Positions 1 to 10,520 of a stretch of 64,000 bases of DNA are shown here, one piece after another. The DNA is from Vavraia culicis subsp. floridensis (lineage: Eukaryota > Microsporidia > Pleistophoridae): contig NW_007360614.1 in NCBI RefSeq assembly GCF_000192795.1, forward strand, positions 1 to 64,000, in the 5' to 3' direction. The notes beneath the pieces were generated by a model. The model was not told where the DNA came from, made no database searches, and saw only the letters and a list, made by a program, of their open reading frames with translations. Made by a program: the position numbers and the translations under genes. The first letter of the stretch is position 1. The number at the start of each line of letters is the position of its first letter.

Positions 1-635
1 AAAAAGTGAACTATTATCAAAACGTGCTTGGTTCATCTAAGCATTTGCAATACCAAGAAAGAAGCGCTAAAGACTTTTTATGTAAAAAGACAAAAAATAC
101 GGATAGTTAACCAATTTATATCCCAAAGTGTCAGACAAGTGTGTTTATTTCGGTAATATGGCATGTTAAGGGATGGATAAGATACTTTAACAAAAAGATT
201 TTGAGTATAATCCTTGATTCAATGATCGATGTTATTCTAGAATTCGACGGCAATTGAACACTAGCAGCAAAAATGCCTTTTATTTTGTGAATGTTTCGCT
301 GTTATATAATAACGAATTGTTATAAATTGGTTATGTTCACTAAGAGCCATTTAACTATCTCCTTATACAATGACACCTGCACAAATCTACTTTTCTTATA
401 ACTTGGCTTTCGTATGTAGAAATTGTAATCAGAAATAAGACTTTCCAATGCAACATCAAAATAACTTAATTAGTAATAACTCGTCGTCTGATAAAAAGTC
501 ACATTTACAACCGATTTTTTGTACATTTATATTTTTTATTCCACATAACGGTCATTCCACTCCACCTATCGTTCTAATCGTACTTTTCTCATCATTTCCT
601 TCTCTCTTATAGCCCTTATAGCCACCACCCTTCAG
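1..635. other. Intergenic, A/T-rich
   Basis: No open frame of note is seen on either strand. The last 100 bases before the next start are pyrimidine-rich (runs of CTTTTCTC type) and contain a CCC run at 628-630, so the promoter of the following small gene probably lies here. Nothing else is recognised. Confidence 0.6.
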
Positions 636-932
636 ATGCAAATCTCCAATAATCACTTCTTCAATCCGATCAAACTCAAACATTCCATAAAACAGGTTAC
701 AAAACGCAATGTGAATGAAACTTCCGTATCAAATGTTAAGTTCCCGAAAATCGATGAGTATTACGTTAGAAAAAGAGATAACAGCAGCATCGCAGATTGC
801 GAGTTGAGAGGATGGGTGTCCTCATTTACAAATCATTCAAAATATGCGTTCGTAGTTCTTGTGGGAGACAGTCTACCGAATTACGATAAATTTGTTGTTG
901 AAAAGAAGAACAGAAAAAATAACCGTAGATAG
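636..932 (+). CDS. Small hypothetical basic protein, 98 aa
   Basis: This gene is not recognised. The product is 98 residues, basic at its C-terminus (ends KKNRKNNRR), with a central hydrophobic stretch around YAFVVLVGD, and no signal peptide or obvious domain. Support for a real gene is the start context: a CCC run at 628-630 sits 5 nt before the ATG, the same spacing as at PCNA, eL30, RanGAP1 and Rpn5 in this window. Composition is protein-like, with balanced charged residues and few stretches of low complexity. No neighbour suggests a function. It could still be a chance open frame, because it is short and I know of no homologue. Confidence 0.5.
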   Translation: MQISNNHFFNPIKLKHSIKQVTKRNVNETSVSNVKFPKIDEYYVRKRDNSSIADCELRGWVSSFTNHSKYAFVVLVGDSLPNYDKFVVEKKNRKNNRR

Positions 933-1608
933 ATCAAGGCTTTATTTAGAATTTTTTATTAAACACACTGATTGGACAATTCGGTGTGGCCACCCGTGAC
1001 ATTTCTCAGATCGGTTAACTCACCAACCATAAAATGCCTGTGTATTCAACTACGGGTCAAACATTATCTTCGGTTTGATCGTATTTTCTATGATCGAGCG
1101 TATGATGCTGGCTTGTATGATAGGTCAAACATATACAGCAATTTTTGTCTAATAAGGCGTTTAACAGTTCAACCATCTTTTTAATCTTTTCCCAGCACCG
1201 TCCCTCAGCCTTTTTTATAAAACGCTTTGTTTTACTACCACGAATTCATCCCATTCATTGCAGACGTGCAGTTCGATATTTTGAAATACTTTCACGGTTT
1301 GTTAGGTAACCACAAACTGAAAGTAAACATTTCAATTTCTTATTTCGCACCACGGCAAGGCCGAACTTTCGTCATTTTTTACAGAGAATAGTTTTGATTG
1401 TCACAAATTCACCGATACAAAAAAATTTATTCTACAGAAATTGTGCATACAGTGGTATTTGACAACAGTGCTAGTAGATAATGAACCATTTTGTGCATTA
1501 GAAGCACACATCCTAGCAATACGTACCGTAGCACGCACATCGCCAATATGTGTACGGCTCGTACTCACGCACACTCATAAATCACTCTTTGTCTAGGCAA
1601 CCCCTTTC
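933..1608. other. Intergenic between small ORF and RING/WD gene
   Basis: An in-frame open stretch at about 972-1184 has only a TTG at its head and no start motif, so I do not call it. The final 60 bases contain repeated CACGCAC/CTCACGCACAC tracts and end with CCCC at 1601-1604, the start-site motif of the next gene. Confidence 0.5.
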
Positions 1609-2925
1609 ATGGTCGATAATTCCGACAAATGTACGATATGTTTGAACACATACACCCTGACAGATGCACACAGACCAACATCACTCGAATGCGGTCACCT
1701 TTTTGGCAATTCTTGCATAAGAAAATGGTTTAACAAGCAAAAAAGCGCCCTTTGCCCGACATGCACCAAAACGTGCCGATTGCGCAATTTGCGCCCGATT
1801 TACGCCACACAAATAATTGCGTGCGAAAATGATGGAAGTGTGGAGCGCATTATTGCTCTACAGGAAGAGAGAAATAGGATGGAAATGGAAAACGTGAGAT
1901 TGATGACACTCATAGAGCTGTTGCAAAAGGAATTGAAGAAAGGAGCTTCGTCCAAAAAGAATGAACGTGCAGATGTCGTTGCGTATAGGTTTATAAGGAG
2001 GTGCCCGTTCGTACTAAAGGATAAGAACATTTTTGTTGAGTATGAGCAGTGCGAGAATGCGGTTCTGATGACGTTTTGCAATGAGCAGGCGTTTGGACTG
2101 AAAAAAATCGATGGAATGGACATGGCAAGTGTGGAAATAGTGTTTCAGGTGAAATATAAGGAACTGGCTGCATTGACCCGGCAGGACAGTTCCACGTGCG
2201 CTGATAAAAGGACCGTTCGCATAAAAGACTTGAAGGTGTCCCCATTCAATGACAGTACCGTAATTCTCTGCTACGAGAACACCGTTAAAATGGTAAATAC
2301 CGCCAACAATTCAGTTCTCATGAGCCTATCGCTACAAGAAGAGATAACAAGCCTAACATACGATCATACAGACAGAAACGTAATATTTGCAGGTGATGTC
2401 AAGGGATACGTGTACCGCATAGACCTGACGGGCGATATCTCAAGGACACAAATAGGTGACAGTGCCATTCATTCGATGCACAAGATAAGCAGCGTTGTGT
2501 ACTGCGGATGTGTCAACGGGGTGTACGTGTACGACCGCAGGATAGAAAAGTACGAAATGCTCACCATTACGAATTTGACGGGTGATGACAGAGGTATCCT
2601 GGTCACGGTAAGAGACAGGAGCACAATGGTGATGCATTTACTGATAGAGAACAATACTAAAATGGCAGAGGAACATGGAAACACCGATGATTACATCTTT
2701 AACAAGCATTTTTTTAATTTTAAAGAGACGAAGCGGTTGAGAGATCGTGTCTGTGATGGTAATATGTTCGTGATTAATAACGAAAAGAAAGCGGTAATGG
2801 TGTACGACATAGTAGGGAATATCAGAAAGATACTTTGGTGCGGTGAGATAATTACGGGGTTCTGTATTGGAGTGGACAAGATCTACATTCTAACATGCAA
2901 AGGGTTTATGATTTATGGAGTGTAA
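1609..2925 (+). CDS. RFWD3-like RING finger / WD-repeat E3 ubiquitin ligase, 438 aa
   Basis: Predicted E3 ubiquitin ligase of the RFWD3 type. The N-terminal RING has C8, C11, C27, H29, C35, C48 and C51. Its CGHLFG core, with Gly where the fifth zinc ligand usually sits, matches the degenerate RING of animal RFWD3. A coiled coil follows (about 85-115, ALQEERNRMEME), then a beta-propeller region of weak WD repeats from about 130 to the end, for example around residues 240-275. In animals RFWD3 acts on RPA and in replication-fork and crosslink repair; that role here is inference. Start is ATG with CCCC 4 nt upstream (1601-1604). At 438 residues it is shorter than animal RFWD3 because the disordered N-terminus is absent. 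RFWD3 identity is likely; a generic RING-WD protein is the alternative. Confidence 0.8.
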   Translation: MVDNSDKCTICLNTYTLTDAHRPTSLECGHLFGNSCIRKWFNKQKSALCPTCTKTCRLRNLRPIYATQIIACENDGSVERIIALQEERNRMEMENVRLMTLIELLQKELKKGASSKKNERADVVAYRFIRRCPFVLKDKNIFVEYEQCENAVLMTFCNEQAFGLKKIDGMDMASVEIVFQVKYKELAALTRQDSSTCADKRTVRIKDLKVSPFNDSTVILCYENTVKMVNTANNSVLMSLSLQEEITSLTYDHTDRNVIFAGDVKGYVYRIDLTGDISRTQIGDSAIHSMHKISSVVYCGCVNGVYVYDRRIEKYEMLTITNLTGDDRGILVTVRDRSTMVMHLLIENNTKMAEEHGNTDDYIFNKHFFNFKETKRLRDRVCDGNMFVINNEKKAVMVYDIVGNIRKILWCGEIITGFCIGVDKIYILTCKGFMIYGV

Positions 2926-4363
2926 CTTTTCTGTTCACCGGTCACATTTTAGATCACGGCTGTGATGAGGCTCATTTACCATGAAAAGGGAGCATTTGCC
3001 GTAGAAAATGCGGATTACATCCAATGGGACTCACAATGAGGATTGCTCGTTCGCACAGCATTCTGTACGTAACACCGATAGAAAAGGTAATATTAATAGA
3101 CATGTAGATGAGGTGAAGGTTATCTCATCTTACACCAACGAGGATTTGTCACTTAACGTGTCAGCTGTTGGCGAGTGCACGACCAATCGATAAAAAATGA
3201 AACGATACACAACACGGTCTCTCGTCAAGCACAAGTAAGAAGATAACGAAAAAAAGATGTGATATCCTGAACGTGTGTGATGATATAACTCACAATTTTT
3301 GAATTTATTGTGATATAAAAGAGAATATAACGAAAGTATCAGGAAATCGCTCTGTAATCGGACAATTCTGCTACAAATACCAATGCGTTCAACTCACTCC
3401 GCTGAATAGGACGTTTCTTAGCACAAACTCATATTTCACCATGTTTTGATGGTGGCTGAGTATCCAGACAATTGTTTTTGCTCAGCATTCAAGAACTGCG
3501 AAACTGTGCAAAAATGGTGTGCATCGATTTTGCCAGTGGAATCGCTCCATACATGCGTGAAATGAATGTTTGTGATGTAGAGGTTATCTTGAAGGACATA
3601 CGAGTTGGTATGTTAAATGCATCTGCGCACTGAATTGTTATGTGGTTTGCACGTGAGTTCACAACTACGGAATATGCGGTCGTAACCTTTCTTCATACAC
3701 AGAACCGGTAATAGCAATGAACCTGTCTTCATGGTTAATTGCAAGCGGTACTCTTTCCACAGCAATAATGAGCAGATAAAGAGGACAAAGCGTGATGTAA
3801 TGGTCATCACACAGCCACGTACAGGGTAAAATACCCTCCTCGTATAAAATCGTTGTAAATGGTACCGATTTGAAGGTCCAACAACAAATAGATAATTAAA
3901 CACACCTCACTGCCAGCACATGGCATAGTAACACATTCTTTCTGTTAATTTGTGCTTAGCCATTTGTTGCGCTGTGCTACGGCTTGAGTCTTTGCATATG
4001 CGCTGTGCTTAGCATATAGAAATATGTTAGCATGTTTATTTTAACATTTCATGGCAAATCTACAATCTCTGGAGACACAGCCCTCACATTGTGTATAAAC
4101 CTGTGTTTTTTCTCGTTACCTGATCGCATTCCCACATCTATCATTTCAGTTCGTTGCCTTAATTGAAGGCAAGAAGAAATATTCACTGTAATTACGACTT
4201 GCTCATATCACCACGTCCTAAACAACAGATTTTGTACTCACCCTGAAGGCGGCATTTGATACCCAGGACTTCCACAAACAACCAATCACACACGACCTTG
4301 TTTGCCGGACTGCACTCCAACATTCATAGCCAATACTAACCAGCTCAGTCCTTGAAGTGCCGT
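2926..4363. other. Intergenic, 1.4 kb
   Basis: No convincing gene. Short open frames at 3008-3193 and on the minus strand at 3613-3903 (GTG-initiated) have no start motif or recognisable product. A 39-codon ATG frame at about 3514-3630 has protein-like composition but is too short to call. Confidence 0.5.
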
Positions 4364-7300
4364 TTAGAACGATATATCATTGGTCAACGCCTGGAACTTG
4401 TCATAAATGTACGTCCTAAACTTCCTAACACTCGTATGCACCAGTGTTCGTATGTGCACTTTGAGCTCGGCATCGCTCAAATGGAACTTGAACCGTGCTA
4501 TCAAATTGTCGATCGCATATTCTGTAAAACACGGCAGCTGCGATTGTTCGAATGATGCAGCCATTAAAACGATCTCTTTAGACCTTCTTCTCAGCGCAAA
4601 GAATCCTTTTATCATCAAGCTTATGTAATCATCCATGTGGTCGTTCAGCAGCTCTATAATTTCCTCTGTTATTTTTAGCGGTACCTCAAGGTTCAATCCA
4701 CCGGGAGAGATGTCGAACATAAAACCAAAGTCAATGTGTATCATTTGTCCCTTGCCATTTATCATTATGTTGCCGTTGTGCCTGTCCTTGACATTCAGGA
4801 AGTAGCTGACGAGCGAATAACCAACAAAGCTTAAGATAAAGTTTCTTTGCGCGTCCTGATATTCCTTTCCCTCTTTAAAACCGAATTTTAAGCCGAAATA
4901 CTCACTTAGATTATTAATCCGTTCTCTTCCCATCTGGTCCCTGCTTATCGCGTCTGTTATAACTTCTATTATTCCACACTCGTAATCCGTGCTGATCACT
5001 CTGTAAGGATACAGGAAGATGGGCAGATGACTCTCCTTGAAAATGCTCAAGAATAGTTGAATCAGTTGTAAGGCCAATTGATCCTGTCTGCAGTCATCAC
5101 CAGCCTTGAATATCAGGTTCACATTCTTTTGCACTCCATCCTTCTCCACGACAAATGTGGCCATAAAAGGCACCTTGGCATGACTTTGAAGCACTCTACT
5201 GCTGTTTTGTTCGATTCCCAGCACTTTATACCCGTGCAACGGCAAAATAACGTTCCTGCCAACCGCAACCTCATTAAGCAGTTCATCCAGCATTTTTTTC
5301 TTGTCAAACCTATCCAAATTTTTAAATTTGATCATTTTAGAGCTTATTCGTGTCAAATCATCCAAGAATTTGACGGTATCCTTGAAATCCTTGGCATTAC
5401 AAATCTTTTCCAACAATTTGCCGACTCTTCCGCTATTCTTAAAGTTGGCCCGTATGTTGAAATACACCAGCATGCTTAAGTAGTCATCTTTCTCTATCAA
5501 CTCCAGTATTTTACCCGCAGTCACATCGAAACATTTACTAATTCTCAGTAATTGCACCATCTGCGGCACATAAAAAGGATCTATGCTCTGCAATCTATCC
5601 ATGCCATCGTTGACACTGCCATCAAACACTCGAATGGCTGTGAATATGTCGATGCTGTCGTGCAAATTCAAAATATAGCCCTTGTAGGTCAACGCGCCTG
5701 CCAACCTTTCCGAAGTCATATGCAGGTTATTGATCAGGTAAAACGTGTTGTAAACAAATTCTTTTTTGCTTGCTGGCAATTTCCTCAGAGACAGATCTGA
5801 TTCGACGGTGTCACCACTCACACAATTAAAAGCAGAGAAAAAGTAAAACTTGAAAAAGTCATCCGTAATGTCTGCCAGTTCCGCGTAAATATCGATGCTA
5901 TAATCAACATGATCTATCGCTCGCTCTAATAAATCATCTACTATCGGTTCATGTATCTTCAGTATTTTGTAGATCTTCAGTATCACGTACAGCAGGTAAA
6001 GATCAAATTTTTCGTCGATTGTTATGAGCAGGAAGTTGATGGCCGAGCCAACCACGTTGGCATTCCTCTGGTTCACGTACACAAGATCGATGAAAAAGTC
6101 GTATTTCCCTGCACCCGTGGGGTGTATACTGCAGGTAATTGTGCTGCCACGTGTTGAGCTGCTACACAGGCATTTATTAGCATGGATGCTTGTGTTATCC
6201 TCAAATTTTCTGTCCACTTGGTGTTCATCAAACGAATTTGTGCCTCCTTGACCGGGTTTCTCCGCAACAAAGTTTAACAAATCACCATGAATATCCCGCA
6301 GATCCTTTCTTATCTGCTCAACGCTGCATGTCCCATCCTCTTTTATCGAATGGAAGGAACCGCTGGTAAAGAACGAGGAACAGCTTTCGATCTTTTGCAC
6401 GTTTCTGGGCACATTGGTCGGAAAACTGGATATGAATTCCATTATCTTTTCGTTGATCCGCAGTGTGTGCTTCAAATTACAGCACAAGCTAAAATTGTAA
6501 AATATCGGGAAGTTGCTGTTCAAAACAAGGTAAGTGTAGTAATACGGTGAGGTGATACGCAGCGTGTACATGATTTTTTGATACAGAAAGGTGTACTTGG
6601 ACTCGCGCTCTATTATTTGCAACCAATTTCTATGAAAATATTTGTCGTAGAACAAACCGAAAAGAACAAGGCTGTTCGTGTTGGATATCATCCGTGCTTG
6701 ATCATCACTTATGTAGGAAAAATACTCGCTTACACAGTCCACTGCGCACTGCTGTGCTTGATTATTGCCCATTAAAGTTTTTCTTCTGTTCTCACGGCTT
6801 AATAATGTTATGCTTTTCTTTAGCTTCGCTTGCTGCGTGCTTAGTGCACTATTCCTGTCACTTGATGATGCTGAGCCTTCATCCTCCTCGCCTAGAACCT
6901 CAGTGCAAAGGTTGTCCTTCAGAAGAATGTCCAGGATTTCCATTATTATCGTGTCCGTGGACGTGTAGTAGTTCTCTATGGCTAGTTGAAGCAGTTTATC
7001 GACATATTCCTCTTTAAAAGCGCTTCTCAGTTTCACATCCCGGTGTATCTTCTTAAAAACCTCAACCACATCGTTGCTAAGCGTCCTCTCATCCTTCAAA
7101 TACTCAAGGACACCCGTGTAATTAAAATTGTTCAGTTTGAGCTTCTCTGCGTGATAAATCAATGCATGGTTGCTCTCGATAAACAACGCAGGCATCTTCA
7201 GCAGGAATGGCATCATCAGCCTTTCGAAGGATCCCTTGTAGTCATACATGAAGCAGTCCCTCCTGCACATAATTTCGTGCACGAAAAGGTACACCTCGGG

Positions 7301-8923
7301 TAAACATGCGTGTGATTTGTCGATGTACGGCAAGCTGTTGAACACATCCACCAGGATGGGACTCTTCGTGTACACAAAGAATTTGAAAAAAGCCTCTACA
7401 TGATCGAAAAGCTCCGGGCTTTTCTTTACTTTGCGGAAGTACAAAATGAGGAACGTTTTATACCACGTTATGTCGAATTTAAGGAATGCGTAGCTGATGT
7501 TATTGGCACCGTTGGTGCTCACAAACGTAGAATAATAATCGATAACGCGCTTCAAATCGTTAAATCTTCTCTCTTTGTAGTATTTTTCTATCTGTGCCTG
7601 AAAATATCCGTTATACTCCGGGAAGGACATTTTTCTACTACTCAAGGATATCACAAGGAGCAGGTCCATCAGATCCTTTTGTTCGTCGTAGTCCAACGCC
7701 GTTTTTATCTTCTTTATAAGATCGTCCCTCACGAATTTGTGCAAGCTCTTGCAGATCTGCAATTTCGTATCTTCCTTGAAATATTTAATTCCGTTGGTCG
7801 TGAACAGCATGTGCAGAGCATTTGTGAGGTCTTGAATATCAGCGCTGTGCGAATACGAGTCATCTTCCCGATCAAAAAACACAAGGATGTCATCAACCGT
7901 CTTAACTGCCATAAACTCACGCGATATTTTCCCGTGTTCCAAGCCATGCACCATCTCGGATTTAAACACGAATCTCACGGCAATTGCCTTTACAATGCCG
8001 ATGATTATCTGCGCAAACAGCTCCTCCCTTATCATCAGATAGTCTGCGGTTATTGTCTCCTTGATTTTGTTCAGCACTACTTCATCGCACAGCACGCCGA
8101 TAGAAAACGCTTTTCTGAAGATAAAAACCATTTCTTCTTCCATGAGCTGCGAACCTGCCATGGCAGCGAACAACTCCTCAACAAAGTATGTCGTAAATCT
8201 GGCGTTCAGCACCTCACGGGTTGTGAGCAAATAATTTTCTATGATCTTCAGCTGCAACAGCAGATAATCGATTGCTATGTTTATAATCTTCGAGTCAATG
8301 CTCGTGTTGTTTATTATGCTATCGAGTGCAAGGTCATTCAAATCCTCCACAAAAATATCAACCACCTCACGCACCATGTTCACTTTTGTTGCCAATATGC
8401 CATCCAAGGCAGAGGTCTTCAACATTTGGTACTTAAAAGTGCTCGTCTTGCTGGAGAACACTTCAATCAAAATCTGCTTTATCATCTCAAAACGGGCATT
8501 CTCACCATATTCCGATGAATTCTCCGACACTATGTCCGAGCTTGTATCGGATGTATCATCTACCAAATGCCTATCTGGTAGTTCATCATGTGCCGAGACA
8601 GGTATCTCATCCGTGAGCATCACATCCTTTACTTCATCCAGCTTGGATAGATCACCAGCGTTTACTTTGCACTCGTTTGCCGTCTTAATCTCCTCCACAA
8701 GCTTTCCTAACATTCTTGCATCCTCATCGGTAAGGACAAACCTTTCTCCCTTAACCATACAGAACCAGATTTTTACAAACATGTTGTACAGATAGCTGTT
8801 GTATGACAGGTCATCCAGGTGACGGACCATAATTTTATAGGCTCTCCTTATACACGGTACCTTTTTAAAATCAAGGAGACACACTTCCCTAGTGCTGTGG
8901 TAGATGTCTGGTCTGCTAGCCAT
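4364..8923 (-). CDS. Phosphatidylinositol 4-kinase III-alpha (Stt4-like), 1519 aa
   Basis: Lipid kinase making phosphatidylinositol 4-phosphate, expected at the plasma membrane. The catalytic domain fills the C-terminal 250 residues: KAGDDCRQD near 1273, SRDQMGR near 1327, the catalytic loop DRHNGN at 1380-1385 and HIDFGFMFDISPGG with the DFG Asp at 1398. These match PI4KA/Stt4 closely, better than PI3K or PI4KB. The first 1200 residues are probably a divergent helical solenoid, with an acidic Ser-rich patch near 110-140. The protein is shorter than yeast Stt4 or human PI4KA (both around 1900-2100). A CCC run lies 9 nt upstream of the chosen ATG on the minus strand (plus strand GGG at 8933-8935). 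Long open frames on the opposite strand (for example 7400-8518) are shadows. Family assignment is firm; the Efr3/Ypp1 partners are not visible here. Confidence 0.93.
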   Translation of the reverse strand: MASRPDIYHSTREVCLLDFKKVPCIRRAYKIMVRHLDDLSYNSYLYNMFVKIWFCMVKGERFVLTDEDARMLGKLVEEIKTANECKVNAGDLSKLDEVKDVMLTDEIPVSAHDELPDRHLVDDTSDTSSDIVSENSSEYGENARFEMIKQILIEVFSSKTSTFKYQMLKTSALDGILATKVNMVREVVDIFVEDLNDLALDSIINNTSIDSKIINIAIDYLLLQLKIIENYLLTTREVLNARFTTYFVEELFAAMAGSQLMEEEMVFIFRKAFSIGVLCDEVVLNKIKETITADYLMIREELFAQIIIGIVKAIAVRFVFKSEMVHGLEHGKISREFMAVKTVDDILVFFDREDDSYSHSADIQDLTNALHMLFTTNGIKYFKEDTKLQICKSLHKFVRDDLIKKIKTALDYDEQKDLMDLLLVISLSSRKMSFPEYNGYFQAQIEKYYKERRFNDLKRVIDYYSTFVSTNGANNISYAFLKFDITWYKTFLILYFRKVKKSPELFDHVEAFFKFFVYTKSPILVDVFNSLPYIDKSHACLPEVYLFVHEIMCRRDCFMYDYKGSFERLMMPFLLKMPALFIESNHALIYHAEKLKLNNFNYTGVLEYLKDERTLSNDVVEVFKKIHRDVKLRSAFKEEYVDKLLQLAIENYYTSTDTIIMEILDILLKDNLCTEVLGEEDEGSASSSDRNSALSTQQAKLKKSITLLSRENRRKTLMGNNQAQQCAVDCVSEYFSYISDDQARMISNTNSLVLFGLFYDKYFHRNWLQIIERESKYTFLYQKIMYTLRITSPYYYTYLVLNSNFPIFYNFSLCCNLKHTLRINEKIMEFISSFPTNVPRNVQKIESCSSFFTSGSFHSIKEDGTCSVEQIRKDLRDIHGDLLNFVAEKPGQGGTNSFDEHQVDRKFEDNTSIHANKCLCSSSTRGSTITCSIHPTGAGKYDFFIDLVYVNQRNANVVGSAINFLLITIDEKFDLYLLYVILKIYKILKIHEPIVDDLLERAIDHVDYSIDIYAELADITDDFFKFYFFSAFNCVSGDTVESDLSLRKLPASKKEFVYNTFYLINNLHMTSERLAGALTYKGYILNLHDSIDIFTAIRVFDGSVNDGMDRLQSIDPFYVPQMVQLLRISKCFDVTAGKILELIEKDDYLSMLVYFNIRANFKNSGRVGKLLEKICNAKDFKDTVKFLDDLTRISSKMIKFKNLDRFDKKKMLDELLNEVAVGRNVILPLHGYKVLGIEQNSSRVLQSHAKVPFMATFVVEKDGVQKNVNLIFKAGDDCRQDQLALQLIQLFLSIFKESHLPIFLYPYRVISTDYECGIIEVITDAISRDQMGRERINNLSEYFGLKFGFKEGKEYQDAQRNFILSFVGYSLVSYFLNVKDRHNGNIMINGKGQMIHIDFGFMFDISPGGLNLEVPLKITEEIIELLNDHMDDYISLMIKGFFALRRRSKEIVLMAASFEQSQLPCFTEYAIDNLIARFKFHLSDAELKVHIRTLVHTSVRKFRTYIYDKFQALTNDISF

Positions 8924-9719
8924 GTCAACTCAGGGTACGGTGAAAATCTTAATTAATACAAACTGCCATGTGAAATGAATTAATATGCATCGATAAAAAA
9001 CTGCACGAACAGCCGAATAGTGGCAGTGAACGGAATGCGTATTTCTACAAAGAATATGGTAATACGGTGTAAGAATTCTGTTCTCATATGGTAGAAGCAG
9101 ATATGGCATATTTTACTGAAAAACGTGCTTATCACGAGTGCATCACCGAGTGAGTCACCATACGGTAAAATATGTTAGCGTATGCAAATTAGTATTGGAG
9201 ATAAAAAGGGAAGATAAAGCTTTTCGGTGCCATGACTTGGATAGAAATAGTGCTTTAGTCGATTATCTCTTTTACCAGGAGAAATATAAAACACAGTACC
9301 AAGCATGTTCCTTTGTGGTATGCGACAAGTGAGGTATTTTAATGAATAGGAATACCCGAAATACGTTTATGGCGTGGTAATACCTAGCCATTTATTCAAA
9401 CAAAGCATTTCTGGATCAGAAAAATCGTTTTGTGGCTAAGTCTATCGACCGAGCTATCCGTTGGCAGTATCAGAGGGTTAATTACCAACAACCGTTGATG
9501 CAACATAGAAGTACAATCCATATAATATCATATTACAACATATGTTTATCTTATTCCTAAATAAACTTATCCTTTGTCTTAAGTACACACTTTACGGTTG
9601 TGATGATCACTTTGTTCTTATATCACAATATTGCCCTATAAACGATTGATTTGCCTTAATTTATTCAATACTACAAAAATTTTGACCGGTAAATTTTCAA
9701 AAATTCGCATCCCCAGAAG
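8924..9719. other. Divergent intergenic between PI4K and PCNA
   Basis: Shared 5' region of two divergent genes. Each end carries the CCC-type start motif (minus-strand CCC at 8935-8933; CCCC at 9711-9714). A GTG-headed open frame at 9138-9332 is not supported. Nothing else seen. Confidence 0.6.
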
Positions 9720-10520
9720 ATGTTTGAGCTAAAAATTATCGATTCGGAAAAAGATGAAAACAGCCTACAGAATCGTACATCTTTGTTCAGAAAGATTGTG
9801 GAGAGCGCAGCCGACATTGTTGATGACGTTGATATCAAGCTTAACGATGAGGGCTTGAGCATGCAGTTCATGGATGCTATGAATGTTGCGATGATGGACG
9901 TTTTTCTGACCAAAACAATGTTCGATGAGTATAGATGCGATCGCAGCCTGACACTGGGACTCAAAATCAAGGAATTCTCAAAAATATTGAAGGGAATCAA
10001 ATTGGACACTGGGACGACCTTTTACCTGCACTGCGATGACAGTCCAGACACACTCAACATGGTATTTGAGGGCGAGGCATACGTCTCCAACTACGATATG
10101 AAATTGCAAAACATTGGCAGCGAATGCTACGACATACCTCAGATTGATTTTACCGCTGAGGCAGAAATGAAATGTTCCGATTTCCTGTACATGAGAAAGG
10201 CGGTCGGAAACTTTTCAGAATATATTCAAATGAATGCTTGCAAGACGTGCATCAATTTCTCACAAAAAGGTGAAATAATCGACTCCAACATGAAATTCAA
10301 GGCACCTGAAACAGGAAAGTTTGACATGAAATTGAGCGTATGCGAGGATGTATTGGTGGAGATACCCATGAAGTACATTAACTGCATCACTAAAACGGCC
10401 GGTTTCTGTCAAGGAGTCAAAATTTGTCTTGGAAATAACGCGCCCGTGTTCTTCGAGTTTTTAATTGGCGAATACGGGCATATCAGGTATTACATTGCAC
10501 CTAAAATATCTGATGAGTAA
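9720..10520 (+). CDS. PCNA: Proliferating cell nuclear antigen (PCNA), 266 aa
   Basis: DNA sliding clamp for replicative polymerases, nuclear. The whole length aligns with eukaryotic PCNA: DIKLNDEGLSMQFMDAMNVA near residue 38, SLTLGLKIKEFSKILK near 76 and the C-terminal YIAPKISDE (compare LAPKIEDEE). Length 266 is typical (about 258-262). K175, in NACKTC, aligns with Lys164, the ubiquitin/SUMO acceptor of human PCNA; that equivalence is my alignment by eye. Start ATG is preceded by CCCC with a 5 nt gap. The reverse-strand open frame at 9671-10009 is a shadow. Two other genes in this window, RFWD3-like at 1609 and Cdt2-like at 45028, encode families that act with PCNA elsewhere. Confidence 0.97.
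   Translation: MFELKIIDSEKDENSLQNRTSLFRKIVESAADIVDDVDIKLNDEGLSMQFMDAMNVAMMDVFLTKTMFDEYRCDRSLTLGLKIKEFSKILKGIKLDTGTTFYLHCDDSPDTLNMVFEGEAYVSNYDMKLQNIGSECYDIPQIDFTAEAEMKCSDFLYMRKAVGNFSEYIQMNACKTCINFSQKGEIIDSNMKFKAPETGKFDMKLSVCEDVLVEIPMKYINCITKTAGFCQGVKICLGNNAPVFFEFLIGEYGHIRYYIAPKISDE

Noticed and set aside
972..1184. 70-codon frame downstream of the first small gene
   Set aside because: Begins with TTG and is separated by two in-frame stops from the upstream frame; no start motif.
7400..8518. 372-codon plus-strand open frame antisense to the PI4K gene
   Set aside because: Lies wholly inside the well-supported PI4K coding region on the opposite strand and has no recognisable domain; a shadow of biased codon use.
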